Assembly (NCBI GenBank): GCA_002708305.1
Contig: PANE01000029.1
Coordinates: 48,307 to 90,502, forward strand
Length of the DNA stretch: 42,196 bases
Origin: Rhodospirillaceae bacterium
Lineage (GTDB): Bacteria; Pseudomonadota; Alphaproteobacteria; Thalassobaculales; Thalassobaculaceae
Direction of reading: 5' to 3'
Positions 17,844-27,553 of this stretch are shown one piece after another. The first letter of the stretch is position 1, and each line of letters begins with the position of its first letter. The notes beneath the pieces are model-generated. The model made no database searches, had not been told where the DNA came from, and saw only the letters and a list, made by a program, of their open reading frames with translations. The translations under genes were made by a program, and so were the position numbers.

Positions 17844-19898
17844 ATGACAGTTCATATTGGTGTTGATGTTGGCGGGACGTTTACGGATTTTGCTGTAAGC
17901 CTTCCGGAAAAAAATATACAACTTTTGTATAAATTGCCCTCTACACCAGAGCGGCCAGACGAGGCTATCATAGAAGGCCTTGAGTATTTTTTAACAAACC
18001 ACAAGTTAGATCCAAAAGAAATTGTTCGTTTTGGACACGGCACAACAGTTGGGACTAATGCCTTAATTCAGAGGCGAGTTGGGAAAGTTGCCATGGTGAC
18101 TAGCCGAGGGTTTAGAGACCTGCTGGAAATTGGACGGCAGACGCGTCCTAAAGTCTACGATATGCATCAAGACTTCCCCAAACCGCTTGTCCCACGATGG
18201 TTACGATATGAGGTGTCGGAAAGAATGAGGGCTGATGGTATTGTTCATGTCCCTTTGGATGAGCAAGAGCTGAAGGAGATAGCCTCCACTCTTAAGGCGG
18301 CTAATATTGATTGTGTTGCTGTTTGTTTTCTCCATTCACATGCATTTCCGGAGCATGAGGAGAGAGCAGCGGAAATACTCAGGAAAAACATGCCGGATGA
18401 GGTTTCTATAATGACCTCATCGATGGTCTATCCAGAATTTAGGGAATACGAGCGCTTTTCGACTACGGTCTTGAATGCGGCTCTTTTAACCGTGATGAAT
18501 GCATATCTCGACAGACTTACAAAAGGTGTGGCAGAAAAAGGAGTTGCAGCAGAACCGACCATAAGCCAAAGTGGCGGTGGACTGATGTCCGCAACTTATT
18601 CTCGTCGATATCCCATTCGATCAGCTTTATCTGGTCCTGCTGCGGGTGTCCTTGGTGCTGCTTATCGTGCCAAGGCAACAAATGAGGCAAATGTAATTAC
18701 CCTAGATATTGGTGGTACTAGTGCTGATGTTTCTCTTCTAGCTAATGGCGAACCATCGGTCGTTCATAGCCGTCGTTTAGCAGGATTCCCACTACGGTTA
18801 CCCGCTCTAGATGTTAATGCCGTGGGAGCTGGTGGCGGTTCTATTGCATGGATCGACAGAGACGGTTTATTAAAGGTCGGTCCCGACAGTGCGGGTGCAG
18901 TTCCTGGGCCTGCTTGTTACGGTAACGGAGGCTTATTGGCTACTGTAACAGATGCAAATGTAGTGTTGGGGCGTCTACCTGACGATTCATTGTTAGACGG
19001 TCGTATGACTATTCGTCGCGACCTTGCTGAAGAAGCGATAGACAATTTGGCAGAAAAATTAAGCATGAGTAGAGAAGCTACAGCATTAGGTGTTGTGCAG
19101 GTTGCTTCCGCTGTGATTGTGAAAGCCATTCGGGCTATCTCAGTCGAACGAGGACATGACCCGTCAAAATTTTCTCTTTTTGCTTTCGGCGGTGCGGGGC
19201 CGTTACATGCGGTAGACGTAGCAAAAGACCTTGGAATAAGAAAAGTTTTTATACCTCCAAATCCAGGTATACTATGCGCGGAAGGTTTACTTGGTTCTGA
19301 CTTAGTGGCCGATCTAATCCAACCTTCGCTTGCTCCTTTCGATAATAATATTTATCAAAGTCTCAATTTAGCAAAATCCACTCTGGACAAAAGGGCTAGA
19401 GATTGGTTTGAGACCGAGTCCGTAGAGGTAGAGAGCCAGGGCCAAGGCTGGTCTGCCGATTTGAGGTATAAAGGACAGAATTTTGAACTGGCTATCGCCT
19501 TTGATAACGATCAATTTGATCAAGCTTCGGCGTCGGACCTTAGAAAGGCTTTCGATCAAGCACATGAGGCTGCATATGGATATAGTCAATCCGATGAGCT
19601 GGTTGAGCTCGTAGGGATGAGAGTGAAATTAACCGGTGTTTTGTCTAAACCGCCATTACCCAAAATTAAATCAGGCCCATGCCTAAATTCAATTGGTTCC
19701 CGCAAGGTTTTATTTGGAAAAGATATATGGTGTGAAACACCTATTTACCGCAGAGATGCGATACCTAAAGAGCAGGGTTTTGAAGGACCAGCCATAATTG
19801 AGCAGATGGATAGTATGCTACTAATTTTCCCTGGCGATAGAGCGAAAATCGATGAATGGGGTAATCTTATCATTGTCCTTAGTCAGATGGAGGATTGA
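17844..19898 (+). CDS. hyuA: Hydantoinase/oxoprolinase A subunit
   Basis: HyuA-type subunits bind ATP and, with HyuB, open cyclic amides such as hydantoins, N-methylhydantoin or 5-oxoproline, or act in acetone-carboxylase-like reactions. The 684-residue product starts with the ASKHA-type phosphate loop DVGGTFTDF at 8-16, has GHGTTVGTNALIQR near 73, the second nucleotide segment LDIGGTSADVSL near 288, and SVERGHDPSKFSLFAFGGAGPLHA near 433. The open frame reaches back to 17784, but the ATG at 17844 gives the standard N terminus right before the phosphate loop. The ribosome site is weak (GGA). The hyuB start sits on its stop, so the two are coupled. Confidence 0.9.
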   Translation: MTVHIGVDVGGTFTDFAVSLPEKNIQLLYKLPSTPERPDEAIIEGLEYFLTNHKLDPKEIVRFGHGTTVGTNALIQRRVGKVAMVTSRGFRDLLEIGRQTRPKVYDMHQDFPKPLVPRWLRYEVSERMRADGIVHVPLDEQELKEIASTLKAANIDCVAVCFLHSHAFPEHEERAAEILRKNMPDEVSIMTSSMVYPEFREYERFSTTVLNAALLTVMNAYLDRLTKGVAEKGVAAEPTISQSGGGLMSATYSRRYPIRSALSGPAAGVLGAAYRAKATNEANVITLDIGGTSADVSLLANGEPSVVHSRRLAGFPLRLPALDVNAVGAGGGSIAWIDRDGLLKVGPDSAGAVPGPACYGNGGLLATVTDANVVLGRLPDDSLLDGRMTIRRDLAEEAIDNLAEKLSMSREATALGVVQVASAVIVKAIRAISVERGHDPSKFSLFAFGGAGPLHAVDVAKDLGIRKVFIPPNPGILCAEGLLGSDLVADLIQPSLAPFDNNIYQSLNLAKSTLDKRARDWFETESVEVESQGQGWSADLRYKGQNFELAIAFDNDQFDQASASDLRKAFDQAHEAAYGYSQSDELVELVGMRVKLTGVLSKPPLPKIKSGPCLNSIGSRKVLFGKDIWCETPIYRRDAIPKEQGFEGPAIIEQMDSMLLIFPGDRAKIDEWGNLIIVLSQMED

Positions 19899-19900
19899 TG

Positions 19901-21571
19901 ATGACTAAACTAACCCCAATAGAAGTAGAATTACTAAGGAATGGCCTGACTAGCATTTGTGATGAGATGTTTCTAGCAATAATGAAGAGTGCATACTCGA
20001 CTAATATAAAAGAGAGACACGACCACAGTGCTGCAATATTTGACCCAGAAGGTCGAGTAGTTGTGCAAGGCGAAAGTTTACCGCTTCATTTGGCGTCTAT
20101 GTTAGGGTTAGTTGAGGTTGTACTTGATCGTTATGGAATAGAAGAAATAAAACCTGGCGATATGTTTTTGTCCAATGACCCATTTGTTGGGAAAGGATCG
20201 CACCTTCCAGATGTTGCCATTTTGGCGCCAGTTTTTAGAGATGGGGAAGTGGTGCTTTTTGTTTCAAATATAGCGCACCATTCTGATATTGGTGGAATGG
20301 CGCCCGGTTCTATGGCTGGTGGGATGACTGAAATTTACCAGGAAGGGTTGAGAATTCCACCTATAAGGATCGTCCAAGACGACAAAATACTCCAAGACAT
20401 ATTTGATTTAGTCTTATTAAACGTAAGGGTGCCAAGTGAACGTCGTGGTGATTATATGGCACAAATAGCAGCAAATCGACTTGGAAATAGAAGACTCACA
20501 GAATTATTTAAAAAATGGTCCAAAGAGCAGATGAAACTTGGTTGTTCAGCAATTATTGATGCCGTAACTCGCCGTATGCGGAGTAGTATTGCTGAACTTC
20601 CAGATGGTAACTATGGGTTTGAAGATATTCTAGATGATGATGGTATGGGAACTGAGAACATTCCCGTCGTTGTGAATATAGTCAAACAAGGCGAAGAAAT
20701 CTGGTTAGATTTTAGTGGATCTGGTCCTCAAGTAAAAGGGAATATGAACAACAGCTTTGCAGGATTGCAAGCAAGTGTTCTTTTTGCGCTAAAGGTGCTC
20801 GTTGATCCCGATGGGCCAACTAACCATGGTATGTTAGAACCGGTACACATAAAAGCGCCTGAGTCCAGTGTGGTTAACGCATCATTTCCAGCGGCCACGG
20901 CGGCCCGAGCGCAGACCTGCCAACGTATCATCGATGTTATTCTTGGGGCGTTAGCAGAAGCGGTCCCAGACAGAGTTATTGCCGCTTGCAACGGAGCTAA
21001 TGGTGTTGCCACCTTTTCTGGAACTGGTCCTGATGGAAAATACTACCTTTACATGGAAACAATCGGTGGTGGCGCTGGCGGCAGGTCTTATAAAGACGGC
21101 TCTGACGGGATACAGGTACATGTTACAAATACATCAAATTTACCTGTAGAAGCTTTGGAAAATGAGTATCCGCTGTTGGTCGATCGGTACGAGCTGATTG
21201 AAGATTCGGGAGGAGCAGGTAAATGGCGTGGTGGATTAGGTTTAAGGCGAGTTTATCGTGGTATAGACCATACTCTCACCTTTTCTGGACAAGGAGAGAG
21301 AGCGGTTACACCTCCTTGGGGACTATTTGGTGGAGAAAGCGGTGGCACCGCAGCGATCTCTCTCCTTTCCGATAATGGTAAGCGAGAAGCGTTAGCGATT
21401 AAGCCTGCCTCTCTAGAAGTCGAACCAGGTGTTGCTGTTTGCATTGAGACAGCAGGTGCGGGTGGATATGGGCTCGCAGCAGAACGTGATATTAAAAACT
21501 TAGAAGATGACTTCAAGTCTAATAAGTTTTCAAAGGAATTTATGCATAAATTTTATAGTTACGAAATTTAA
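19901..21571 (+). CDS. hyuB: Hydantoinase/oxoprolinase B subunit
   Basis: HyuB is the catalytic partner of HyuA in ATP-driven opening of cyclic amides or related reactions. The product of about 556 residues has the family blocks TPIEVELLRNGLTSICDEM at the start, KERHDHSAAIFD near 38, FLSNDPFVGKGSHLPDV near 90, and the C-terminal SGGAGKWRGGLGLRRVY near 430 and GLFGGESGG near 470. Possible starts lie in the run TTGATGATG at 19895-19903. GGAGG at 19889-19893 best spaces to the ATG at 19901. The hyuA stop overlaps this run. Substrate cannot be deduced; N-methylhydantoinase and 5-oxoprolinase are the main options. Confidence 0.9.
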   Translation: MTKLTPIEVELLRNGLTSICDEMFLAIMKSAYSTNIKERHDHSAAIFDPEGRVVVQGESLPLHLASMLGLVEVVLDRYGIEEIKPGDMFLSNDPFVGKGSHLPDVAILAPVFRDGEVVLFVSNIAHHSDIGGMAPGSMAGGMTEIYQEGLRIPPIRIVQDDKILQDIFDLVLLNVRVPSERRGDYMAQIAANRLGNRRLTELFKKWSKEQMKLGCSAIIDAVTRRMRSSIAELPDGNYGFEDILDDDGMGTENIPVVVNIVKQGEEIWLDFSGSGPQVKGNMNNSFAGLQASVLFALKVLVDPDGPTNHGMLEPVHIKAPESSVVNASFPAATAARAQTCQRIIDVILGALAEAVPDRVIAACNGANGVATFSGTGPDGKYYLYMETIGGGAGGRSYKDGSDGIQVHVTNTSNLPVEALENEYPLLVDRYELIEDSGGAGKWRGGLGLRRVYRGIDHTLTFSGQGERAVTPPWGLFGGESGGTAAISLLSDNGKREALAIKPASLEVEPGVAVCIETAGAGGYGLAAERDIKNLEDDFKSNKFSKEFMHKFYSYEI

Positions 21572-21599
21572 AAAAGGTAATTAGTTGGTTATAACGTTA

Positions 21600-22358
21600 T
21601 CACATGCTTGTCGCTCCACCATCTATAACGAGCTCCCCTCCGGTCATATAGGATGACTCATCTGATGCTAAGAATATAACCCCAGCAACAATTTCATCGA
21701 CAAGTCCAAGGCGGCCCATGGGAACTCGCGTTAAGCGCTCGGCTAAGGCCTTAGGGTCAGACATCGCAGCATGAACCATTTCGGTGTCGATTGGCCCAGG
21801 AAAGACAGCATTGCTGCGAATATTATCTTTTGCATGTTGCGCTGCAGTAACTTTACTAAAAATACGGACCGCACCTTTACTGGCTGCATATGCGGGTTCT
21901 TGTGTCGTTGATTGTCCAAAGCCGGCCACTGAGCAGATATTGACTATAGAGCCGCCACCATTATTTCTCATCGCGGGGATAGCATGCTTTGTTCCTAGAA
22001 ATACCCCTCTGGAATTAACGGCCTGAACTCTATCCCACTCTTCCAACGTGCGCTCTTCTATTGGTACACGATTAATCACAATTCCTGCGTTATTTATTAG
22101 AATATCCAGTTTTCCATATTCTGATATGGCCATTTCGACGGCCGCCTTCCAATCTTCTTCAATAGTCACGTCAAGATGTAAGTATTTGGCGTTATTTGAA
22201 TGGATATTAATCTTTTTAACTAGTGCGTTTCCAAGTTCGTCAAGAATATCTCCAACAACCACTTTTGCACCCTCAGAAACGAAAGCACGGGCCTCTGCTG
22301 CACCCTGGCTTTTTGCTCCACCACTAATTAATGCAACTTTTCCATCTAGCCTACCCAT
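21600..22358 (-). CDS. SDR family NAD(P)-dependent oxidoreductase
   Basis: This is a classical short-chain dehydrogenase of 252 residues. It has a Rossmann cofactor motif of the form SGGAKSQG (11-18, where the usual pattern is TGxxxGxG), DVT near 64, the NNAG motif near 89, catalytic Ser near 142, the YxxxK pair (YAASK near 158-162) and the PGPIDTEM segment near 188. It ends ELVIDGGATSM, a normal SDR C terminus. The ATG at 22358 follows GGGAGAG at good spacing. It converges with hyuB across 28 bases and diverges from the Gfo/Idh gene. The substrate is unknown; members of this branch oxidise secondary alcohols, sugars or steroids. Confidence 0.9.
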   Translation of the reverse strand: MGRLDGKVALISGGAKSQGAAEARAFVSEGAKVVVGDILDELGNALVKKINIHSNNAKYLHLDVTIEEDWKAAVEMAISEYGKLDILINNAGIVINRVPIEERTLEEWDRVQAVNSRGVFLGTKHAIPAMRNNGGGSIVNICSVAGFGQSTTQEPAYAASKGAVRIFSKVTAAQHAKDNIRSNAVFPGPIDTEMVHAAMSDPKALAERLTRVPMGRLGLVDEIVAGVIFLASDESSYMTGGELVIDGGATSM

Positions 22359-22500
22359 GAATACTCTCCCAATAATTAGTGGTTATTACAACTTTGCAGA
22401 CAGTATTAGATAGAATAAACTGAATACCGTCTATTGCCCAAATTAGTAATCGGACTTTTAGGCAACAGAAAATTATGTGGCTGGAATAACGTTGAGCTCA

Positions 22501-22529
22501 TTGGATTAAAAATCCGGTGCATTTATAAA
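22501..22529 (+). promoter_or_regulatory. Candidate promoter for the Gfo/Idh gene pair
   Basis: TTGGAT at 22501-22506, a 17-base spacer, and TATAAA at 22524-22529 form a possible sigma70 promoter ending 23 bases before the ATG at 22553. The -10 is strong (five of six); the -35 keeps only the TTG. The start would lie very close to the ribosome site, so the leader would be short. Confidence 0.3.
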
Positions 22530-22552
22530 ATAAATTTAGGTATAGGGTTGGT

Positions 22553-23608
22553 ATGAGTTATAATTTTGGGATCATTGGACTTGGGATAATAGCAAGATTT
22601 CATGCGGAAGCCATTAAGGCAATTCACGGTGCATGCCTGGTGGCAGTTTTCTCTGAAAATGAGAATAAAGCAGCTGAGTTTGCGGAAGAATTTGGCGGTA
22701 TCCCATATACGGATTTTTCAAAATTCCTTAAGCATAAAGATTTGGATGTAGTCAGTATTTGTACACCTAGTGGCGCCCATTTAGAACCTTGTTTGGCTTC
22801 TGCGGAGGCAGGAAAACATGTGGTTTGTGAGAAACCGTTAGAAGTTTCGACAGATCGGATAGATGAAATGATCCGAAGCTGTGATAAGGCTGGGGTTATG
22901 TTGTCGGGAATTTTTCCAAGACGATTTAATCCATCTACCAAAGAATTAAAAAAAGCAATTATGCAAAATCGTTTTGGCACAATAACAATGGCTGACGCTT
23001 ATATAAAATGGTGGCGTAATCAGGATTATTACGATAGCGCGCTTTGGCGAGGAACTTGGAAATTAGATGGTGGCGGTGCACTAATGAACCAGTCTATACA
23101 TACTATCGATTTGTTATTGTATTTAATGGGGCCAGTCAAAAGTGTCCGAGCCGAAACTCGTAACCTTGCTCATAAGAATATAGAAGTAGAGGATACAGGA
23201 ATAGCGATGCTACAGTTTGAATCTGGTGCCTTGGGGATCATTCAAGGCGCTACAAGCAGTTGGTCGCAAGCCGGGCATCCTGCCGAAATTCAGGTCACTG
23301 GCACGAAGGGTTCAGTTTTTATGACGGATGACCGTTTCCGAGTTTGGGAATTTAGAGATCAGATCGCGTCTGATGAAGTAATTAGAAAAACTTATGCTGT
23401 GAAGGAAAAGTATGGTGGTGCTGGAGCAGCTGACCCTTCAACAATTGACTTTCAATGGCATGCACGGAACTACGAGGATATAATTTTTGCATTGGGTAAC
23501 AATACTATTCCAAGCATTAATGGGGCAGAGGCGAGGCGTGCTGTGGCTTTAATATCTGCTATATATGAATCCGCAGCGGCGAACGGAAAAAAAATTGAGG
23601 TTGTTTAA
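22553..23608 (+). CDS. Gfo/Idh/MocA family oxidoreductase
   Basis: Gfo/Idh/MocA enzymes oxidise or reduce sugars, inositols and related compounds with tightly or loosely bound NAD(P). The 351-residue product has an N-terminal Rossmann fold with GIIGLGIIARFHAEAI at 6-21, the conserved CEKPLE motif at 92-97 with the lysine used for substrate and cofactor contacts, and the C-terminal alpha/beta domain with LDGGGALMNQSIHTIDLLLYLMG near 175. That block contains the catalytic-type His. The ribosome site is AGGGTTGG just before the ATG. The next gene, a TIM-barrel isomerase, starts three bases after its stop; this pairing is typical of polyol or sugar-acid degradation. Confidence 0.9.
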   Translation: MSYNFGIIGLGIIARFHAEAIKAIHGACLVAVFSENENKAAEFAEEFGGIPYTDFSKFLKHKDLDVVSICTPSGAHLEPCLASAEAGKHVVCEKPLEVSTDRIDEMIRSCDKAGVMLSGIFPRRFNPSTKELKKAIMQNRFGTITMADAYIKWWRNQDYYDSALWRGTWKLDGGGALMNQSIHTIDLLLYLMGPVKSVRAETRNLAHKNIEVEDTGIAMLQFESGALGIIQGATSSWSQAGHPAEIQVTGTKGSVFMTDDRFRVWEFRDQIASDEVIRKTYAVKEKYGGAGAADPSTIDFQWHARNYEDIIFALGNNTIPSINGAEARRAVALISAIYESAAANGKKIEVV

Positions 23609-23611
23609 GCT

Positions 23612-24493
23612 ATGTATTTAACTGGATTTGCTGATGAGGTATCCCAGGATCTTGACAAACAAATAGCAGTCACTAAAGAACTTGGGTGGAATGCGATCGA
23701 AGCGAGGAGTGTATGGAGTACCAATATTCATGATATTGGTGAGATGGAGTTTGATCGTATTTGCCAATCATTAGATGAGTCACGGATTCGAATTAATTGT
23801 TTTGGCTCGACAATTGCTAACTGGAGTAAGCATATTAACGATCCTTTTAGCGACACATTAGCAGAAGTTGAGAGGGCTATACCGCGAATGCAAGTACTGA
23901 ATACGAAACTAATTCGTATTATGAGTTACGCTCGATGTCCTGGTGAAGAGCAGCATAAGGAAGAAAGGTTTAAACGTTTACGAGAAATTTGTTCGAGATT
24001 TATTGATGCTGGTATTACTCCAGTACATGAAAATTGTATGAATTTTGGGGGCATGAGTTGGCATCATAGCCTTCAATTGATAGATAATGTTCCTGGCCTT
24101 AAACTAGTATTTGATACTGGAAATCCGATTATATCCCAAGATTATTCTAAACCGACGGGTGAAGCGCAAGACCCGGTTGAGTTTTTCAAAAATATTAGAG
24201 AACATGTTGCGTATGTACATATTAAAGACGCTCGAATGGAAAAAAGTGGCGAAACATTTTTGTATCCAGGAGATGGGGATGCGTGCATACCTCAAATTCT
24301 TCAAATGTTATTTGCTAGTAATTATCAAGGGGGGATATCAATTGAGCCCCATATGGCCTCAGTTTTTCATGATCCTAATGCGGATAGCGTCCCAGTAGAA
24401 GAGAGTTACAAAATTTACCTGGAGTATGGGAGAAGGCTGATGTCTTTACTGAATGGTATAGGTTATACACCCTCTCTGTATGATGAAGCCTAG
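23612..24493 (+). CDS. TIM-barrel sugar phosphate isomerase/epimerase family protein
   Basis: The 293-residue protein belongs to the xylose-isomerase-like TIM-barrel family (AP_endonuc_2 fold). Its members isomerise, epimerise or dehydrate sugars and inositol derivatives with a divalent metal. Visible metal-site segments include PVHENCMNFGG near 136, LVFDTGNPI near 164, the YVHIKDAR block near 196 and ISIEPHMAS near 240, which together supply Glu/Asp/His ligands. GAGG in the end of the upstream gene can serve as ribosome site. It is coupled to the Gfo/Idh gene, three bases apart. The two probably act in sequence on one polyol or sugar acid; inositol catabolism is a possibility only. Confidence 0.87.
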   Translation: MYLTGFADEVSQDLDKQIAVTKELGWNAIEARSVWSTNIHDIGEMEFDRICQSLDESRIRINCFGSTIANWSKHINDPFSDTLAEVERAIPRMQVLNTKLIRIMSYARCPGEEQHKEERFKRLREICSRFIDAGITPVHENCMNFGGMSWHHSLQLIDNVPGLKLVFDTGNPIISQDYSKPTGEAQDPVEFFKNIREHVAYVHIKDARMEKSGETFLYPGDGDACIPQILQMLFASNYQGGISIEPHMASVFHDPNADSVPVEESYKIYLEYGRRLMSLLNGIGYTPSLYDEA

Positions 24494-24650
24494 AAAAGTA
24501 TCCAAGCAGATAGATAATTTTGAGAAATGGTTATTGGGTTATTTAGTAACCTTGTGCACATCGATGTAATGATGTGTTTAATTAAATATGCATGTATAGA
24601 AAAGTAGATTTTTGGGACTAAACATCTCAATCAGTACAAGGAGTTCTTAG

Positions 24651-26459
24651 GTGATTGCAGATACTGGTGTTACTTTGGCAGAAAAAAAACTAACAGTAGA
24701 TTTAGCCTATAAGTGGGCACAAAAATTTAATTTAGCAATACAACAAGAAAATGTTGACGAGCTCGGTCTTCTATTCATGGATGAGTGCCATTGGCGTGAT
24801 CTTCTTGCTTTGACGTGGAGAATTGAAACTTTTAGCGGTCATCAGTTAGTACAAGAGAACATTTTAACTGCTGCGAAGTCACAGGGGATGAAAAATTTTC
24901 AAATCGATGAACGTCGCAGTCGTCCAAAACTAGTTGAAAGAGCGGGGCAGGAGTGTATAGAGGCGTTTGGTCATTTCGAAACTAATGTAGGTAAAGGTGT
25001 ATCTGTTTTCCGTTTATCCAGAGACGGAAAACTAGCTTGGACATTCATGTCTGCCTTAGAAGAATTATTTGATTCAAAACCAGATGTGTCTGATGACATA
25101 CCAGACGTAGGAACTGACCTTGCTGCTCCAAATTGGTTAGATTTACGACGAGCAACTCAGGAATTTTCAGATCGGGACCCAGAGGTTTTAATTGTGGGTG
25201 GTGGGTATGCTGGTTGTACATCCGCTGCAGAACTGGGTAGGCTTGGAATAGAGGCATTAGTTGTTGATACAGAAAAACGGGTTGGGGATAATTGGCGGCT
25301 ACGTTATCACAGTCTAAAACTACATAATCGCACCCCAATTAATCATTTTCCACACATGCCATTTCCAGAGACGTTTCCTGGATATATTCCAAAGGATAAA
25401 TTAGCTAACTGGATTGAGTCTTATGTTGATGCGATGGAAATAAATTTTTGGACCAATACTAGGTTTGAGAGTGCTGAATATGATTTTGACTCACAAACTT
25501 GGTTTGCCCAATTAACACTGAAAGGCGGTGTTAAACGAACGTTAAAGCCAAAGCATATTATTATGGCGACGAGCGTAAGTGGCACACCAAATGTGCCAAT
25601 GCTGCCAACTCTGGACAAATTTTCTGGTACGGTTATTCATTCTAGCCAATTCAAAAATGGTGAGGACTGGAATGGAAAGGAAGTAATAGTTTTTGGAACT
25701 GGTACTAGTGCTCATGATATCTGTCAAAACCTATATGCTAACCAAGCCAAAGTTACTATGGTTCAGAGAAGCCCAACTATGGTTGTAAATGTAGACCCAA
25801 GTGCGCAACTTTATGATGGATTGTATCTAAAGCCGGATGGAAAAACAAAATCGGCAGGCTCGCTGGTAGAATTAGATCAGATTAATTCTTCGTTTCCTAT
25901 GGCAGTGACAAAGCGCGCTCATCAGATTATCACTCGTAGAGTGAAGGAAATAGATGCACCGTTATTAAATGGTCTTGAAGCTGCAGGCTTTAAATTAGAG
26001 TTTGGTGAAGATGATACTGGGTGGCCACTAAAATACCGGCAACGAGGAGGCGGATATTATTTTAACGCAGGTTGTTCAGATTTAATAGCTGCCGGGAAAA
26101 TAGATCTTATTCAATTTGACGATATTAAAAATTTTACGAATGATGGACTTGTCAAAATAAATGGTGAGAGCTTAACCGCAAAACTGATAGTATTAGCTAC
26201 CGGCTATAAAGGACAAGATTACCTTACAAAGGAGCTTTTTGGCGCAAAGGTGGCAGAGAGAACTGGAAAGGTTTGGGGCGTAAACCCAAAAACACAGGAA
26301 CTTAACAACATGTGGACCGTAACCGGACAACCAGGGCTATGGTATACAGCTGGATCACTTTCTCAATGTCGTATTTACTCAAAATATTTGGCGATGCAAA
26401 TTAAAGCAGTTCAAATGGGACAGGCACTTAATCGACCATTCAAAAATAATATTGGATAA
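24651..26459 (+). CDS. Flavin-containing monooxygenase with N-terminal NTF2-like domain
   Basis: The 602-residue protein is a two-part fusion. Residues 1-140 look like an NTF2/SnoaL-type cone fold. From about 178 on it is a class B flavoprotein monooxygenase: FAD motif VGGGYAG at 182-188, the FMO fingerprint FSGTVIHSSQF near 323 (FxGxxxHxxxF), the NADPH motif FGTGTSAHD near 343, and the late LATGYKG block near 518. Such enzymes oxygenate soft nucleophiles (N, S) or carry out Baeyer-Villiger reactions. The start is GTG at 24651, well placed after AAGGAG. The upstream 157 bases hold no gene. The gene converges with the DapA-family gene. The substrate is unknown. Confidence 0.9.
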   Translation: MIADTGVTLAEKKLTVDLAYKWAQKFNLAIQQENVDELGLLFMDECHWRDLLALTWRIETFSGHQLVQENILTAAKSQGMKNFQIDERRSRPKLVERAGQECIEAFGHFETNVGKGVSVFRLSRDGKLAWTFMSALEELFDSKPDVSDDIPDVGTDLAAPNWLDLRRATQEFSDRDPEVLIVGGGYAGCTSAAELGRLGIEALVVDTEKRVGDNWRLRYHSLKLHNRTPINHFPHMPFPETFPGYIPKDKLANWIESYVDAMEINFWTNTRFESAEYDFDSQTWFAQLTLKGGVKRTLKPKHIIMATSVSGTPNVPMLPTLDKFSGTVIHSSQFKNGEDWNGKEVIVFGTGTSAHDICQNLYANQAKVTMVQRSPTMVVNVDPSAQLYDGLYLKPDGKTKSAGSLVELDQINSSFPMAVTKRAHQIITRRVKEIDAPLLNGLEAAGFKLEFGEDDTGWPLKYRQRGGGYYFNAGCSDLIAAGKIDLIQFDDIKNFTNDGLVKINGESLTAKLIVLATGYKGQDYLTKELFGAKVAERTGKVWGVNPKTQELNNMWTVTGQPGLWYTAGSLSQCRIYSKYLAMQIKAVQMGQALNRPFKNNIG

Positions 26460-26516
26460 ACAATCTTATTTCTGGATCTCGAATTTGATCCTAAATGCTA
26501 ATAGATCGTACTTTCC

Positions 26517-27398
26517 TCAAATTAGATTCAAGTTCTTTAGAGCATTTCGCACGGTTTCCTTTTGCTCTTCGGTTGCAGGAGATGTGGGTTTTCGAGCATG
26601 TCCTGTTTCTAATCCTTGAAGTTGCTGGGCATACTTACAAAGTGAGGGCATATTATCCACACCAATGGCGTCCCAAAGAGGCATCAGGCGTTCGTGTAGA
26701 TCGCGGGCAGTTTCCCAGTCTTTATCTATGACGGCATTCCATAATTTGACTGAAGGCCCTGGAGCGGCAGTGAGTATTGCTGCAATGGCGCCAGGAGCAC
26801 CAAGTTGATAGGACGAGAGTAATAAGGCATCTACAGCGCTAAAAATAAGATTTTTTGGTTTGGCTCTTCGTATTAAGTCAGCAAATAATTTCATGTCGCC
26901 CGCACTCTGTTTTACTCCAAGCACACCAGGCACTTCGTCCATAATTCTCAAAAGTAAATCAGGAGAAAGATAACACCACGGGACAACATTGTAGATGAGT
27001 ATAGGGACATTACATTCATCATATATTTCTCTAAAATGCTGAATCATTGCGTCGTCGTCAGGCCGAAAAAGATAAGATGGGGGTGTAATTTGAAGAGCTG
27101 CTACTCCCAAACTCTTTACACTTTTTCCGCGTGCCGCGACTTCTGAAGTTGAGTTAGCTATGATTCCGGCTACTAAAGGTATTCTTCCATTTAGAGCTTC
27201 TGCAGTTGTTTGCATAAGGTTATAATATTCGTCTCTATTTAATACGTGACCTTCCCCGGTACTCCCGCCAGCTGCTAGTCCGTGAACACCATTTTTAATT
27301 AACCATTCGACCTGTGGAGCAACTAATTCAAGTTGAAGTTCTCCATCCGCTGAAAAAGGTGTTGTAAATGGTGAAATTATACCCCGCAAAACGCCCAT
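26517..27398 (-). CDS. DapA/DHDPS family aldolase or synthase
   Basis: This 293-residue TIM-barrel enzyme has the residues of the dihydrodipicolinate synthase/N-acetylneuraminate lyase family: the GGSTGEG carboxylate-binding loop at 44-50, Tyr136 in IYNVVP, and the Schiff-base Lys163 in GVKQSAGD. These match E. coli DapA Tyr133 and Lys161. Nothing places it in lysine synthesis; family members here often cleave or dehydrate 2-keto acids such as keto-deoxy sugar acids or hydroxyproline-derived compounds. The ATG at 27398 follows a GAGA. It is divergent from the FAD/Fe-S dehydrogenase, so it may share regulation with that operon. Confidence 0.88.
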   Translation of the reverse strand: MGVLRGIISPFTTPFSADGELQLELVAPQVEWLIKNGVHGLAAGGSTGEGHVLNRDEYYNLMQTTAEALNGRIPLVAGIIANSTSEVAARGKSVKSLGVAALQITPPSYLFRPDDDAMIQHFREIYDECNVPILIYNVVPWCYLSPDLLLRIMDEVPGVLGVKQSAGDMKLFADLIRRAKPKNLIFSAVDALLLSSYQLGAPGAIAAILTAAPGPSVKLWNAVIDKDWETARDLHERLMPLWDAIGVDNMPSLCKYAQQLQGLETGHARKPTSPATEEQKETVRNALKNLNLI

Positions 27399-27553
27399 AA
27401 TGATCTCATTTTTACTATGTGATATCGGAATTCCTAATCATATTGAGTAATTGTATTGATAAATACAAGTTTATAATGAGGGTAGAAATTTTAATGAAAA
27501 TTGAACCTTTTTCCGCATCAACTAGAGACGTATCCTGTTTTTCCTGATAAACC

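Noticed and set aside
26460-26516. Search for a terminator between the converging FMO and DapA-family genes
   Set aside because: The 57-base gap shows no stable hairpin.
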